This document shows, one piece after another, positions 34,279 to 43,366 of a stretch of 64,000 nt of DNA. The notes under the pieces were generated by a model. That model was not told the DNA's origin and did not search any database. It saw only the letters and a program-made list of their open reading frames with translations. Position 1 is the first letter of the stretch; each line of letters begins with the position of its first letter. The DNA comes from Pseudomonas sp. MPC6 (GTDB lineage: Bacteria > Pseudomonadota > Gammaproteobacteria > Pseudomonadales > Pseudomonadaceae): positions 2,259,001-2,323,000 of the forward strand of contig NZ_CP034783.1 in NCBI RefSeq assembly GCF_006094435.1, written 5' to 3'. Position numbers and translations under genes: made by a program.

Positions 34279-35400
34279 TTGGATAACAAGATTCTCAAGC
34301 GCGCAATCGATAGAGTGTTGACACGCATTGACGCGACCCTCGATCAGCCCGGCCAAGGGTTTCCCCATTACGCCGACCAAACCACTGGTGAATGGACTCG
34401 TAGTCCGGCAGGTGACTGGACGGGGGGATTTTGGGTGGGCATGCTTTGGCTTGCCGCCTGGCATACAAAAGAGCCGCGTTACCATGATCAAGCGCGGATC
34501 TGGGCCGAGCGCCTTGGGCCACGCGCTTCGTCCCAATCGGCGTTCAAGGGCTTTCTCTTCTGGTATGGCACCGAGCTGGGCGCTGAGCTTCTGAACGACG
34601 AAACGGCGCGCAATTTGTCGTTGGCAGGCACTCGCGGATTGCTCGACATGTACAACCCCCAAGCGCAATTGATTCCCTTGGGCAAAGAGGCCGAGGAGGC
34701 CTCGGATGTCGGCAGCAACGAGGCAAACATCGATGCGCTGCCAGGGCCGGTTCCTTTATTGATCAAGCATGCGGCAGCGCTTGACTCCCTCGAGATTGCT
34801 CGCAATCACCTTCGCCAACATATCGCACTCTGCGTGCGCGATGACGGATCTGTCTGTCAGTCCGCCAGTTTCGATCCGCAAACCGGGGCATTGCTGCGCC
34901 GTTACACCCATAAGGGCATTCACGGCGAAAGCACGTGGACTCGTGCCCAGGCGTGGGCGATGGTTTCCCTCGCTCAGGCGCTCAATCGCGGAGAAATGGA
35001 ATTCCGAGACGTCGCCATTCAGGTTGCTGACTGGTGGCTGGAACATCAGCCCAAGGACCATGTGGCGTACTGGGACTTCGATGATCCGGCAATTCCCGAT
35101 ACCAGTCGCGACACCTCGGGTGCTGCCATCGCCGCGGCTGCATTGTTAAAGCTTGCTGTCTGCCTGCCGGAAAGACGTGAGCGTTATCGGCAGTCCGCAG
35201 AGGCGATCGTCGAGGCATTGGTGCTGCGCTATCAGACCCCGGTCGATGCCAGCGACTCCCGCCCCGTCGGCATCCTCACCCATGGTTGTTTCAATCGAAA
35301 GCTCGGTGTCGCAATGGAAAACGAGCTGATCTGGGGTGACTACTTTCTTTTCGAAGCCCTGTTGGTGCTCGACGGTCGCCTGGCTTCCGAGCGGGTATGA
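34279..35400 (+). CDS. GH88/GH105-like unsaturated glucuronyl hydrolase-family protein
   Basis: This 373-residue (alpha/alpha)6-barrel protein has no signal peptide. Family marks: DWTGGFWVGMLWLA near residue 50, IDALPGPVPLL matching the segment that carries the acid/base Asp in GH88, HGESTWTRAQAWAM, and WDFDDPAIPDTSRDTSGAA. The other active-site Asp of GH88 (an HDLGF-like segment) reads FKGFLF here, so the classical pair appears broken. It starts with TTG, with AGGAGAG 5 nt upstream. It heads a CoA-acid operon, an odd place for a glycosidase; it may act on a glycosylated or unsaturated acid. Family confidence is good, activity uncertain. Confidence 0.75.
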   Translation: MDNKILKRAIDRVLTRIDATLDQPGQGFPHYADQTTGEWTRSPAGDWTGGFWVGMLWLAAWHTKEPRYHDQARIWAERLGPRASSQSAFKGFLFWYGTELGAELLNDETARNLSLAGTRGLLDMYNPQAQLIPLGKEAEEASDVGSNEANIDALPGPVPLLIKHAAALDSLEIARNHLRQHIALCVRDDGSVCQSASFDPQTGALLRRYTHKGIHGESTWTRAQAWAMVSLAQALNRGEMEFRDVAIQVADWWLEHQPKDHVAYWDFDDPAIPDTSRDTSGAAIAAAALLKLAVCLPERRERYRQSAEAIVEALVLRYQTPVDASDSRPVGILTHGCFNRKLGVAMENELIWGDYFLFEALLVLDGRLASERV

Positions 35401-35429
35401 GCACACAAATCAGTCACAAGGAGACAGCC

Positions 35430-35870
35430 ATGCCTGAGTTCAATAGTCCTCATCGCGGAGAGGTTTCGTCCCTCATCGGCACGCAGACCAGCTACACCCG
35501 CACAGTCAGTGAATACGATATCTACGCGTTTGCCGGGATCAGCGGTGACAACCATCCCAATCATGTCGACGAGGAGTATTGCAAGCGCGTCGGCTTGGGC
35601 GCTCGGGTGGCCCAGGGGGCAATGTTGGTGGGTTACATCGCTGGCGCCGTTACCAAGTACCTGGGGCTGATCGACCGCCCGGCCGTTTCCTACGGATACG
35701 ACCGGGTACGTTTCACCCAGTCCGTATTCATTGGTGACACCTTGACCGTGAGCTACCGCATCGCCCGTGCCGATGATGAGAAGAAGCGGCTTTGGGCAGA
35801 GGCGGTACTGACCAACCAGCACGGCGACACCGTGTGCGTCGGCACCCACATCATTCACTTCCAAGAGTAA
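35430..35870 (+). CDS. MaoC-like (R)-specific enoyl-CoA hydratase
   Basis: This 146-residue hot-dog-fold hydratase has a catalytic dyad in SGDNHPNHVD: Asp40 and His45 of the D-x-N-P-x-H motif, with the Asn replaced by His. Downstream RVAQGAMLVGYI is the usual substrate-tunnel helix. The ATG at 35430 has an AAGGAG site. It would hydrate a 2-enoyl-CoA made by the acyl-CoA dehydrogenase encoded in the same operon. Confidence 0.88.
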   Translation: MPEFNSPHRGEVSSLIGTQTSYTRTVSEYDIYAFAGISGDNHPNHVDEEYCKRVGLGARVAQGAMLVGYIAGAVTKYLGLIDRPAVSYGYDRVRFTQSVFIGDTLTVSYRIARADDEKKRLWAEAVLTNQHGDTVCVGTHIIHFQE

Positions 35871-35906
35871 CGCCCTCGGCACTCATAAAAACAAGAGGAG
35901 AGTGTA

Positions 35907-37475
35907 ATGACCAAAATATGCTCGGCTGCCGAGGCCGTGGCCGATATTCAGTCTGGCCAGACGGTTGGCTGTGTCGGTGTTATCGGATGGCTCACGCCGG
36001 ATACCTTGCTGCAGGCGCTGGCGCAGCGTTTCGAGGAGAGTGCCTCGCCCCGGGATCTAACTTTTTTCTTTCCGGTCAGCGTTGGCGACGCGATGGACAT
36101 CCGTGGGATGGATCATGTCGCGATAGAAGGCTTGATGAAGCGCGTCATCTCGGGCAACTACATCAATACGCTGGATCCGAAGACCGGAAAACGTCCGCAA
36201 ATGATGCGCTTGATCCGCGAGAACAAGGTCCAAGCCTATTGCTGGCCCATCGGCGCGACCATGCATTGGCTCCGGGAAGTGGCGCGCCGCGGTCCGGGTT
36301 ACCTCACGCGCATCGGCCTGGGTAGTTACATCGACCCGCGCCAGCAAGGGGGTAAATATACGGCGTGCGCTGAGGAAGATCTGGTCAAGCTGGTGGAGTT
36401 CGAAGGCCAGGAATATCTGTTTTATCCTGCTCGACCAGTGGACGTAGCCTTGCTGCGCGCAAGCAGTGCCGATGAGTACGGCAACCTCAGCTTCGAAGAC
36501 GAGCCGATCACTTCCAGCGCCTTGGCCATGGCGCTCGCGGTAAAGGCCTGTGGCGGCACAGTGATCGCGCAGGTCCGCAAGATCGTCCCCCGCCAGGCGC
36601 GGCCGGTGCACGCTGTGCGTGTTCCCGGCGAACTGGTGGATCGTGTTGTCGTTGCCCCTCAAGCCATGATGACCACCGAGGTCGTGTATGACGACAGCTA
36701 CCTGGGGGGGCAGCTCTTTCCTGGTGGCTGCTCGGTAGTACTGCCGGCCGGTGCCGACAAGATTATCGCCCGGCGGGCGGCTTGCGAGATTCGTCCGGGC
36801 GTGCCGAGCATCTTTGGCTTCGGCGCATCTTCCGATATCCCGGGCGTGATGATGGAAGATGGCGCCTTCGATGGCGACGGACTCCTGCGTCACCGCTTTA
36901 CGACGGAGCACGGTCCGTTCGGTGGCATCGTCATGAGCGGCTGGCAGTTCTCCGCCAATAAGTATCCGGAGGCGCTGCTCGATGGCCCGGCCCAGTTCGA
37001 CTTCATCAATGGCGGCAACTGCAAGGTCGCAGCGCTGGCGTTCGCCCAGTTCGATGAAAACGGCAACGTCAACGTCAGCCGATTCGGCGCTGCGAACCCG
37101 GGGCCTGGCGGGTTCATCGATATCGCCTACAACGCTGAAACCTTGATTTTCACCGGCACCTTCACGACCGGTGGGCTGGAGGTGGCGTACGAGGGTGGCG
37201 AGTTGCGCATCGTGCGTGAAGGATCGGTACGCAAGTTCGCCCGCCACGTGCAGGAAATTACCTATCCGGTGCGCCTCAACGTCGCCACCCGTGGCCAGCG
37301 CGCCATGCTCATCACCGAGCGGGCGGTGTTTGCCATCGAGCCCGATGGGCTGGTGCTGACGGAAATCGCTCCCGGGATCGACCTGCAAAGCCAGGTACTC
37401 GATCTGATGGACTATGCCCCGATGCGCATAGCCGACCCCTTGCCCCTGATGAATGCGGCCGTGTTCAAGTCCTGA
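35907..37475 (+). CDS. Family I CoA-transferase (single-chain alpha+beta, YdiF type)
   Basis: This 522-residue enzyme fuses alpha and beta subunits. The catalytic Glu is E334 in TTEHGPFGG, exactly where the YdiF/propionate CoA-transferase Glu sits. The N-terminal half has the Gly-rich CoA site region around SGQTVGCVGVIGWLTP. It moves CoA between an organic acid and acetyl- or succinyl-CoA. It lies 36 bp after the MaoC gene with an AGAGGAGAG site. With an acyl-CoA ligase in the same operon, two distinct CoA activation steps are likely. Confidence 0.9.
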   Translation: MTKICSAAEAVADIQSGQTVGCVGVIGWLTPDTLLQALAQRFEESASPRDLTFFFPVSVGDAMDIRGMDHVAIEGLMKRVISGNYINTLDPKTGKRPQMMRLIRENKVQAYCWPIGATMHWLREVARRGPGYLTRIGLGSYIDPRQQGGKYTACAEEDLVKLVEFEGQEYLFYPARPVDVALLRASSADEYGNLSFEDEPITSSALAMALAVKACGGTVIAQVRKIVPRQARPVHAVRVPGELVDRVVVAPQAMMTTEVVYDDSYLGGQLFPGGCSVVLPAGADKIIARRAACEIRPGVPSIFGFGASSDIPGVMMEDGAFDGDGLLRHRFTTEHGPFGGIVMSGWQFSANKYPEALLDGPAQFDFINGGNCKVAALAFAQFDENGNVNVSRFGAANPGPGGFIDIAYNAETLIFTGTFTTGGLEVAYEGGELRIVREGSVRKFARHVQEITYPVRLNVATRGQRAMLITERAVFAIEPDGLVLTEIAPGIDLQSQVLDLMDYAPMRIADPLPLMNAAVFKS

Positions 37476-37516
37476 GCACGCCATCGTCGCGCCAATAAAC
37501 GAGGAGATTCCACGCT

Positions 37517-38644
37517 ATGGCTGTTATCAACTATTTGACCACCATCCAATTCGAACAGGGCGCAATCGAGCTATTGCCGTCCGAGCTTGATCGCCTGGGC
37601 ATACGGCGGCCCTTGATCGTCACCGACCAGGGCGTGCGCGCTGCCGGGCTGCTTGATCGCGTACTCGGGACCCTGGCCTCGCCTCCCGCCGCGATCTTCG
37701 ACCAGACGCCAGCCAATCCCACCGAGGAGGCGGTCGTCGCCGCTACTGCGATGTTCAAGGACAATGACTGCGATGGCATCGTTGCCCTGGGTGGCGGATC
37801 GCCGATCGATCTGGGCAAAGCGACGGCGCTTCTGGCCACCCATCCTGCGCCGCTGCAGCAGTATTCGGTGGTGGATGGCGGTGTCGGGCGAATCACCGAT
37901 AAAGTCGCGCCACTGGTGGCGATTCCCACGACGGCAGGGACCGGCAGCGAAGTAGGGCGGGCCGGCGTTATCGTGATGAAGTCAGGGCGCAAGCTTGGCC
38001 TGTTGAGCCCTTATCTGCTGCCTAAAGTGGCCATTTGCGACCCGGATCTGACGTTGGGCCTGCCGCCGATGTTGACAGCGGCTACCGGCATGGATGCGAT
38101 CGCCCACTGCATCGAGACCTTCCTGGCGCCTGCCATCAACCCGCCGGCCGAGGCCATTGCCCTGGATGGTTTGCGTCGGGGCATGGCCAATATCGAGCGC
38201 GCGACGATCGATGGCAGTGACCGGGAGGCGCGCTGGAACATGATGATGGCGGCGACTGAAGGCGCGATGGCGTTTCAGAAAGGACTGGGAGCGGTGCATG
38301 CCCTGTCCCATCCCCTGGGGGCCGTGCCCGGCATTTCCTTGCACCATGGCACCCTCAATGCGGTGCTGCTGCCGGCAGTCATGCGTTTCAACCGGCCAGC
38401 CGTCGGTGCCAAGTACGAGGCGTTGGCCCAAGCCATGGGACTGAGTGCAGGCGTCGCCCCGGATGAAGCCATTGCCCGGTTGACCGCCCGCCTGGGTCTG
38501 CCCGTGAGCCTTGGCGCGATGGGCCTGGACCGGGCTGCGCTGCCTGAGATTGCCCAGGCCGCCCTCAAAGACCACTGCCACGCCACCAACCCCCGTCCTG
38601 CCACCGCAGAGGACTACCTGCGGATGCTCGAGGAGTCTTATTGA
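37517..38644 (+). CDS. Iron-dependent (group III) alcohol dehydrogenase
   Basis: This 375-residue NAD(P)-dependent oxidoreductase has the nucleotide loop GGGSPIDLGKA (92-102) and metal ligands D193, H197 (GMDAIAHCIE), H261 (AVHALSHPLG) and H277 (LHHG). All four metal ligands are present. Substrates in this family include lactaldehyde, 4-hydroxybutyrate, maleylacetate and simple alcohols. Its position between CoA-transferase and acyl-CoA dehydrogenase suggests a hydroxy acid/semialdehyde step. Its TGA overlaps the next start (TGATG). Confidence 0.9.
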   Translation: MAVINYLTTIQFEQGAIELLPSELDRLGIRRPLIVTDQGVRAAGLLDRVLGTLASPPAAIFDQTPANPTEEAVVAATAMFKDNDCDGIVALGGGSPIDLGKATALLATHPAPLQQYSVVDGGVGRITDKVAPLVAIPTTAGTGSEVGRAGVIVMKSGRKLGLLSPYLLPKVAICDPDLTLGLPPMLTAATGMDAIAHCIETFLAPAINPPAEAIALDGLRRGMANIERATIDGSDREARWNMMMAATEGAMAFQKGLGAVHALSHPLGAVPGISLHHGTLNAVLLPAVMRFNRPAVGAKYEALAQAMGLSAGVAPDEAIARLTARLGLPVSLGAMGLDRAALPEIAQAALKDHCHATNPRPATAEDYLRMLEESY

Positions 38645-39777
38645 TGAATGAGCAACATGTAATGATTCGCGATGCCGTCAGGCGGTTCGCCGAGCAGGAG
38701 ATTGCACCGGTCTCCGAACGCCTTTGGGAGGAGCAGGAGTTTGCCTATCAGGTCTGGAAGCAGGCCGGAGAGTTGGGCTTCCTCGGCCTTCCCTACCCGG
38801 AGGAGCACGGTGGCGGTGGCGGGGACTGGCTTGGCTTTACCATTGTGCTGGAGGAAATCGCCCGGGTAGACGCGGCTGTGGCATCGTCCATGATGGCCAA
38901 TTCCACGCCCGCCAGCCTGATCAACAACTATGGCACTCCTGCGCAGAAGGAGCGCTACTTGCGCCCCATCATCGACGGGACGCAGGTCGGCTGCATTGGG
39001 CTGACTGAGCCGAATGCAGGCTCGGACGCCGCCAATATCCAGACCCGTGCCGTTCTGCGAGACGGTCAGTGGATCATCAATGGTTCCAAGACCTTCATCA
39101 CCAATTCGGGTACCGACATCACCGGTCCGATCGTGATCGCAGCCGTTACCGGCACGAGGGACGACGGGCGCAAGGAAATCTCCAACTTTATCCTGCCGTC
39201 CGATACCGCCGGTTTCAGTCTGGGGCGCAAGCTGCAGAAGATCGGTTGGCGCGGATCGACCACTTATGAACTGTTCTTCGAAGATTGCGTGCTGCCGGCC
39301 GACCATCTACTCGGCGAACAAGGCGCGGGGCTCAAGCAGACCCTGGGCAACATAAGCACCGGGCGCATCCTGATCGGTGCGCTGGGGCTGGGTATTCTGC
39401 AAGGCTCCATGGAGCGCTCGGTCGCCTACCTGAAGGATCGCAGCGCCTTCGGCAAGCGACTCGAACATTTTCAGGCGCTGCAGTTCAAGGTCGCCGACAT
39501 GGCCACCCATGCCCACGCCGCCCGCCTGATGCTCTACGACGCGGCCTCGCGCAAGGACGCCGGTTTGTCATGTGATGTCGAGGCGTCCATGGCCAAGCTC
39601 TTCGCTACCGAGAGGGCGATGGAGGCGGCTCACCAGGCGATCCAGATCCATGGCGGTAACGGCATCATGACTGAATACCCGGTCGCACGCGCTTTCGGCG
39701 ACGCCAAGGTATTGGAGATCGTCGAAGGCACTTCCGAAATCCAACGCATGATCATTTCCAGGCAAGTGCTGAGCTAA
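38644..39777 (+). CDS. Acyl-CoA dehydrogenase
   Basis: This 377-residue flavoprotein introduces a 2,3-double bond into an acyl-CoA. FAD/acyl motifs: CIGLTEPNAGSDA, ITNSGTD, and the C-terminal EGTSEIQRM whose first Glu is the catalytic base position of medium/short-chain enzymes. Also present is the QIHGGNGIMTEYPVAR segment of the family. The ATG at 38644 overlaps the stop of the preceding gene by 1 nt, so the TTG three bases earlier is not needed. Its product is a logical substrate for the MaoC hydratase. Confidence 0.92.
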   Translation: MNEQHVMIRDAVRRFAEQEIAPVSERLWEEQEFAYQVWKQAGELGFLGLPYPEEHGGGGGDWLGFTIVLEEIARVDAAVASSMMANSTPASLINNYGTPAQKERYLRPIIDGTQVGCIGLTEPNAGSDAANIQTRAVLRDGQWIINGSKTFITNSGTDITGPIVIAAVTGTRDDGRKEISNFILPSDTAGFSLGRKLQKIGWRGSTTYELFFEDCVLPADHLLGEQGAGLKQTLGNISTGRILIGALGLGILQGSMERSVAYLKDRSAFGKRLEHFQALQFKVADMATHAHAARLMLYDAASRKDAGLSCDVEASMAKLFATERAMEAAHQAIQIHGGNGIMTEYPVARAFGDAKVLEIVEGTSEIQRMIISRQVLS

Positions 39778-39846
39778 ACGCGTCCTGCAGCCTGTGCCGG
39801 TTCCGTTGGGGAGCCGGTCGTTCAGCTTTCTTCGGGGAAAATCAGC

Positions 39847-41505
39847 ATGCCAGGCTCCAATCCTTATGACCTCGGCCTTGAGCAAAGTCCGGTCAACTAC
39901 CGGCCTCTCACGCCGCTGGGCTTCATAGCCCGCACCGCCCAGGTATATCCGCAGCGGTTGGCGGTTATCCATGGTGCGCGTCGATACAACTGGTCCGAGA
40001 CCTACGACCGGGTCTGCCGCCTGTCATCTGCGCTCAAGGCCGCGGGCATTGGCCGTGGCGATACGGTGGTATTGATCGCCGCCAACACCCCGGAGATGAT
40101 CGAGGCGCATTTCGGCGTACCGATGTGTGGCGCGGTCTTGTGCACGGTCAACACCCGGCTCGATCCTGCGGCGATCGCCTATATCCTGATGCATTGCGAA
40201 GCCCGGCTCGTGATCAGCGACACCGAATACGCGAGCACCATCGGCCAGGCGCTGGCACTTTTGGAGCACCGGCCAAGGGTGATCGACATCGATGACACCG
40301 AGGGGCCGGGCGGCGAGCGCCTGGGTGAGCTCGACTACGAGGCGTTCATCGGCGCGGCTTCTACAGACGAGCATGGGCAGGAACCTGTGGACGAGTGGCA
40401 GCCGATTGCCCTGAACTACACCTCGGGCACCACAGGGCGTCCCAAAGGGGTGGTCTATCACCATCGAGGGGCTTATCTGGCGGCGCTTTCAAATATGCTC
40501 GACTGGCAAATGCCGCGCCACTCCATCTTCTTGTGGACCCTGCCCATGTTCCATTGCAATGGCTGGGGTTTCGTCTGGACCATGGCGGTCAACGCCGGCA
40601 CTCATGTGTGTCTTCGCCGCTGTGAGCCGCAACGCGTGCTGTCGATGATTCGACAACACGGCGTTACCCATTACTGCGGCGCGCCGGTGGTGCACGCCAT
40701 GCTGGCCCATGCGCCCAAGGAGTGGAAAGCCGGGATCAGCCACCGTGTTCATGGTCTGATCGGTGGCGCTCCGCCCCAACTGCCGGTGATTGCGGCGTTG
40801 CATCGAATGGGCATCGATCTTTTGCAGATATACGGTCTGACAGAGGTCTACGGTCCCGCTGTGGTATGTGCCGAGCACCAGGAATGGAGCGAGCTTTCCA
40901 CCGACTTGCTGACCGAACGCAAAGGTCGACAAGGGGTGCGTTATACGGCTCAGGAAGATATGGCGGTCCTGGACCCCGAGGACTTCACGCCGGTGCCGCG
41001 CGATGGCCGCAGCATTGGCGAAGTGATGTTCCGCGGCAACATGACGATGATGGGCTACCTGAAAGATCCGCAGGGCACCGCCGAGGCCTTTTCGGGTGGC
41101 TGGTTTCATTCCGGCGATCTTGCCGTGGTGCATGAGGACGGCTACATCCAGATCAGAGACAGGGCTAAGGACATCATCATTTCAGGTGGTGAGAACATCA
41201 GTTCGGTCGAGGTCGAGGAAGTGCTTTACCGCCATCCGGCTGTCCGTACCGCGGCGGTGGTTGCCATGCCCCATGCCAAGTGGGGCGAGACCCCCTGTGC
41301 CTTTGTCGAGACGAGCCCTGACGCGAGCATCGGCGAAGCGGAACTCATCGCCCATTGCCGTTCCTGCCTGGCCCATTACAAGGTGCCGACGCGGGTCATC
41401 GTGGGGGATTTGAGCAAGACGGCAACTGGCAAGGTGCGCAAAGTCGAACTGCGTGAACATGCCTTGCGGCTGGCTACCAGAGATGCGGCCATCCCGATCG
41501 ATTGA
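39847..41505 (+). CDS. Acyl-CoA synthetase (ANL superfamily)
   Basis: This 552-residue AMP-forming ligase has the P-loop YTSGTTGRPKGVV, YGLTEVYGP, a SGDLAVVHEDGYI region, the hinge RDRAKDIIISGGENI and the C-terminal catalytic Lys in KTATGKVRK. The overall type (SPVNYRPLTPLGF…N-terminus, MFHCNGWGF) is the long/medium-chain or dicarboxylate-like fatty acid ligase group that also includes aromatic and DMSP-type acid ligases. It is the sixth gene of the operon. The substrate is unknown. Confidence 0.88.
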   Translation: MPGSNPYDLGLEQSPVNYRPLTPLGFIARTAQVYPQRLAVIHGARRYNWSETYDRVCRLSSALKAAGIGRGDTVVLIAANTPEMIEAHFGVPMCGAVLCTVNTRLDPAAIAYILMHCEARLVISDTEYASTIGQALALLEHRPRVIDIDDTEGPGGERLGELDYEAFIGAASTDEHGQEPVDEWQPIALNYTSGTTGRPKGVVYHHRGAYLAALSNMLDWQMPRHSIFLWTLPMFHCNGWGFVWTMAVNAGTHVCLRRCEPQRVLSMIRQHGVTHYCGAPVVHAMLAHAPKEWKAGISHRVHGLIGGAPPQLPVIAALHRMGIDLLQIYGLTEVYGPAVVCAEHQEWSELSTDLLTERKGRQGVRYTAQEDMAVLDPEDFTPVPRDGRSIGEVMFRGNMTMMGYLKDPQGTAEAFSGGWFHSGDLAVVHEDGYIQIRDRAKDIIISGGENISSVEVEEVLYRHPAVRTAAVVAMPHAKWGETPCAFVETSPDASIGEAELIAHCRSCLAHYKVPTRVIVGDLSKTATGKVRKVELREHALRLATRDAAIPID

Positions 41506-41689
41506 AGGACGTTCGAGACTGAAATTCCGGTTTCCGTAGGCCTGTTCGGGCTTGCGCGATGTTGTGCAAAAAAAATTCAACTGGATGCCTCATCCAGGTC
41601 GAGTGACGTTGCAGACGCGGACAGTGTCGGCGGCGATCACGACGGCCCGGTGGTTTCGGTATCCCTGCCTTTTGAGCGAGGAGACACCC

Positions 41690-43267
41690 ATGAAAATTCT
41701 CGGCCATAACTACACTGGCGGTACCCGTCGCGGTGAAAGCGGCGTCTATCTGCATAGCTACGATGCGACCTCTGGCGAGAGGTTGCCCTATGCCTTCGTC
41801 CAGGCGAGCCTCGCCGAAGTCGATGCGGCTGCCCTGGCCGCCGCTTCGGCTTATCCCACCTATCGTGCATTGCCGGCTGTCAAGCGTGCGGAGTTTCTCG
41901 ACGCTATTGCCGACGAACTGGATGCCCTGGGTGATGACTTCGTTTCCCTGGTAACCCGCGAAACCGCGCTGCCTGCCGGCCGTATCCAGGGTGAGCGTGG
42001 CCGTACCAGCGGCCAGATGCGGCTGTTTGCAAACGTGTTGCGCCGTGGCGATTTCTACGGTGCCCGTATCGACCTGGCGCAACCCGATCGCAAGCCGCTG
42101 CCGCGTGTCGATCTGCGTCAGTGCAAGATGGGCGTTGGCCCGGTGGCTGTATTCGGTGCCAGCAACTTCCCGCTGGCATTCTCCACGGCAGGCGGTGATA
42201 CCGCCGCCGCCCTGGCTGCCGGTTGTCCGGTGGTGCTCAAGGCGCACAGTGGCCACATGGCGACCGCCGAATGCGTGGCCGATGCCATCATCCGTGCCGC
42301 GGAACGGACCGGCATGCCCAAAGGCGTGTTCAACATGATCTACGGCGCAGGCGTCGGCGAGGCACTGGTTAAACACCCGGCGATCCAGGCCGTTGGTTTC
42401 ACCGGCTCGCTCAAAGGCGGTCGCGCGCTGTGCGACATGGCTGCGGCGAGGCCGCAGCCGATTCCGGTGTTCGCCGAGATGTCCAGCATCAACCCGGTTC
42501 TGGTGCTGCCCGAAGCGCTCAAACAGCGTGGTGCCAGCGTCGCCAACGAGCTGGCCGCTTCGGTGGTCATGGGCTGTGGCCAGTTCTGCACCAACCCCGG
42601 CCTGGTGATCGGCATTCGCTCGCCAGAGTTCTCCCGCTTTATTGAAAAACTCGCCGGCTTGATGGGCGATCAGCCAGGGCAAACCATGCTCAATGCCGGC
42701 ACCCTGCGCAGTTACGAGAAGGGGCTGGCGGCACTGCATGCGCACAAGGCCATCAAGCATCTGGGGGGCCAGGCACAGGAAGGTAAGCAAGCCAGGCCGC
42801 AGTTGTTCCAGGCCGATGCCAGCCTGCTGCTCGAAGGCGACGAGTTGCTCCAGGAAGAGGTTTTCGGCCCGACCACCGTCCTGGTCGAAGTGGCTGACAA
42901 GGCCGAGTTGATCAAGGCGCTGCATGGTCTGCACGGTCAGCTCACCGCGACCCTGATTGCCGAGCCAGACGACCTGGCTGCATTCGCCGAACTGGTGCCG
43001 GTGCTGGAGCAGAAGGCCGGCCGTTTACTGCTCAACGGCTACCCGACCGGCGTCGAGGTGTGCGACGCCATGGTGCACGGCGGGCCTTATCCCGCCACCT
43101 CGGATGCGCGCGGCACCTCCGTCGGTACGCTGGCCATCGACCGCTTCCTGCGCCCGGTGTGCTACCAGAACTACCCGGACGCGCTACTGCCGCAGGCGTT
43201 GAGGAATGCCAACCCGTTGGGCATTCAGCGTCTGCTGAACGGTTGCAGTACCACCCAGGCGATATAA
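41690..43267 (+). CDS. Aldehyde dehydrogenase, 2-ketoglutarate-semialdehyde type
   Basis: This 525-residue NADP-type ALDH of the KGSADH group, which oxidises 2-oxoglutarate semialdehyde (or succinate semialdehyde-like compounds), has catalytic Cys in GCGQFCTNPG and Glu in FAEMSSINP. The coenzyme site GASNFPLAFSTAGGD and the opening GHNYTGGTRRGES fit that group. The ATG at 41690 follows GAGGAG. A 184-bp gap separates it from the ligase gene. Since furoate degradation also ends at 2-oxoglutarate, its presence hints that the module handles a C5 dicarboxylate-level intermediate. Confidence 0.85.
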   Translation: MKILGHNYTGGTRRGESGVYLHSYDATSGERLPYAFVQASLAEVDAAALAAASAYPTYRALPAVKRAEFLDAIADELDALGDDFVSLVTRETALPAGRIQGERGRTSGQMRLFANVLRRGDFYGARIDLAQPDRKPLPRVDLRQCKMGVGPVAVFGASNFPLAFSTAGGDTAAALAAGCPVVLKAHSGHMATAECVADAIIRAAERTGMPKGVFNMIYGAGVGEALVKHPAIQAVGFTGSLKGGRALCDMAAARPQPIPVFAEMSSINPVLVLPEALKQRGASVANELAASVVMGCGQFCTNPGLVIGIRSPEFSRFIEKLAGLMGDQPGQTMLNAGTLRSYEKGLAALHAHKAIKHLGGQAQEGKQARPQLFQADASLLLEGDELLQEEVFGPTTVLVEVADKAELIKALHGLHGQLTATLIAEPDDLAAFAELVPVLEQKAGRLLLNGYPTGVEVCDAMVHGGPYPATSDARGTSVGTLAIDRFLRPVCYQNYPDALLPQALRNANPLGIQRLLNGCSTTQAI

Positions 43268-43366
43268 GGCCTCATCCGCAGATTCTGATGCCTGTCGGTT
43301 CGCCGGGTATCTCGACTTAGTGCCGTTTGGGATCGCCGATTTACCACCTAACAAGAAGAGAGAGCT

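Noticed and set aside
36057..37484. Minus-strand open frame of 475 codons
   Set aside because: It is antisense to the CoA-transferase gene, whose catalytic motif and operon spacing are clear; the minus frame has no family features.
41474..42934. Minus-strand open frame of 486 codons
   Set aside because: It is antisense to the aldehyde dehydrogenase, with shadow-frame composition.
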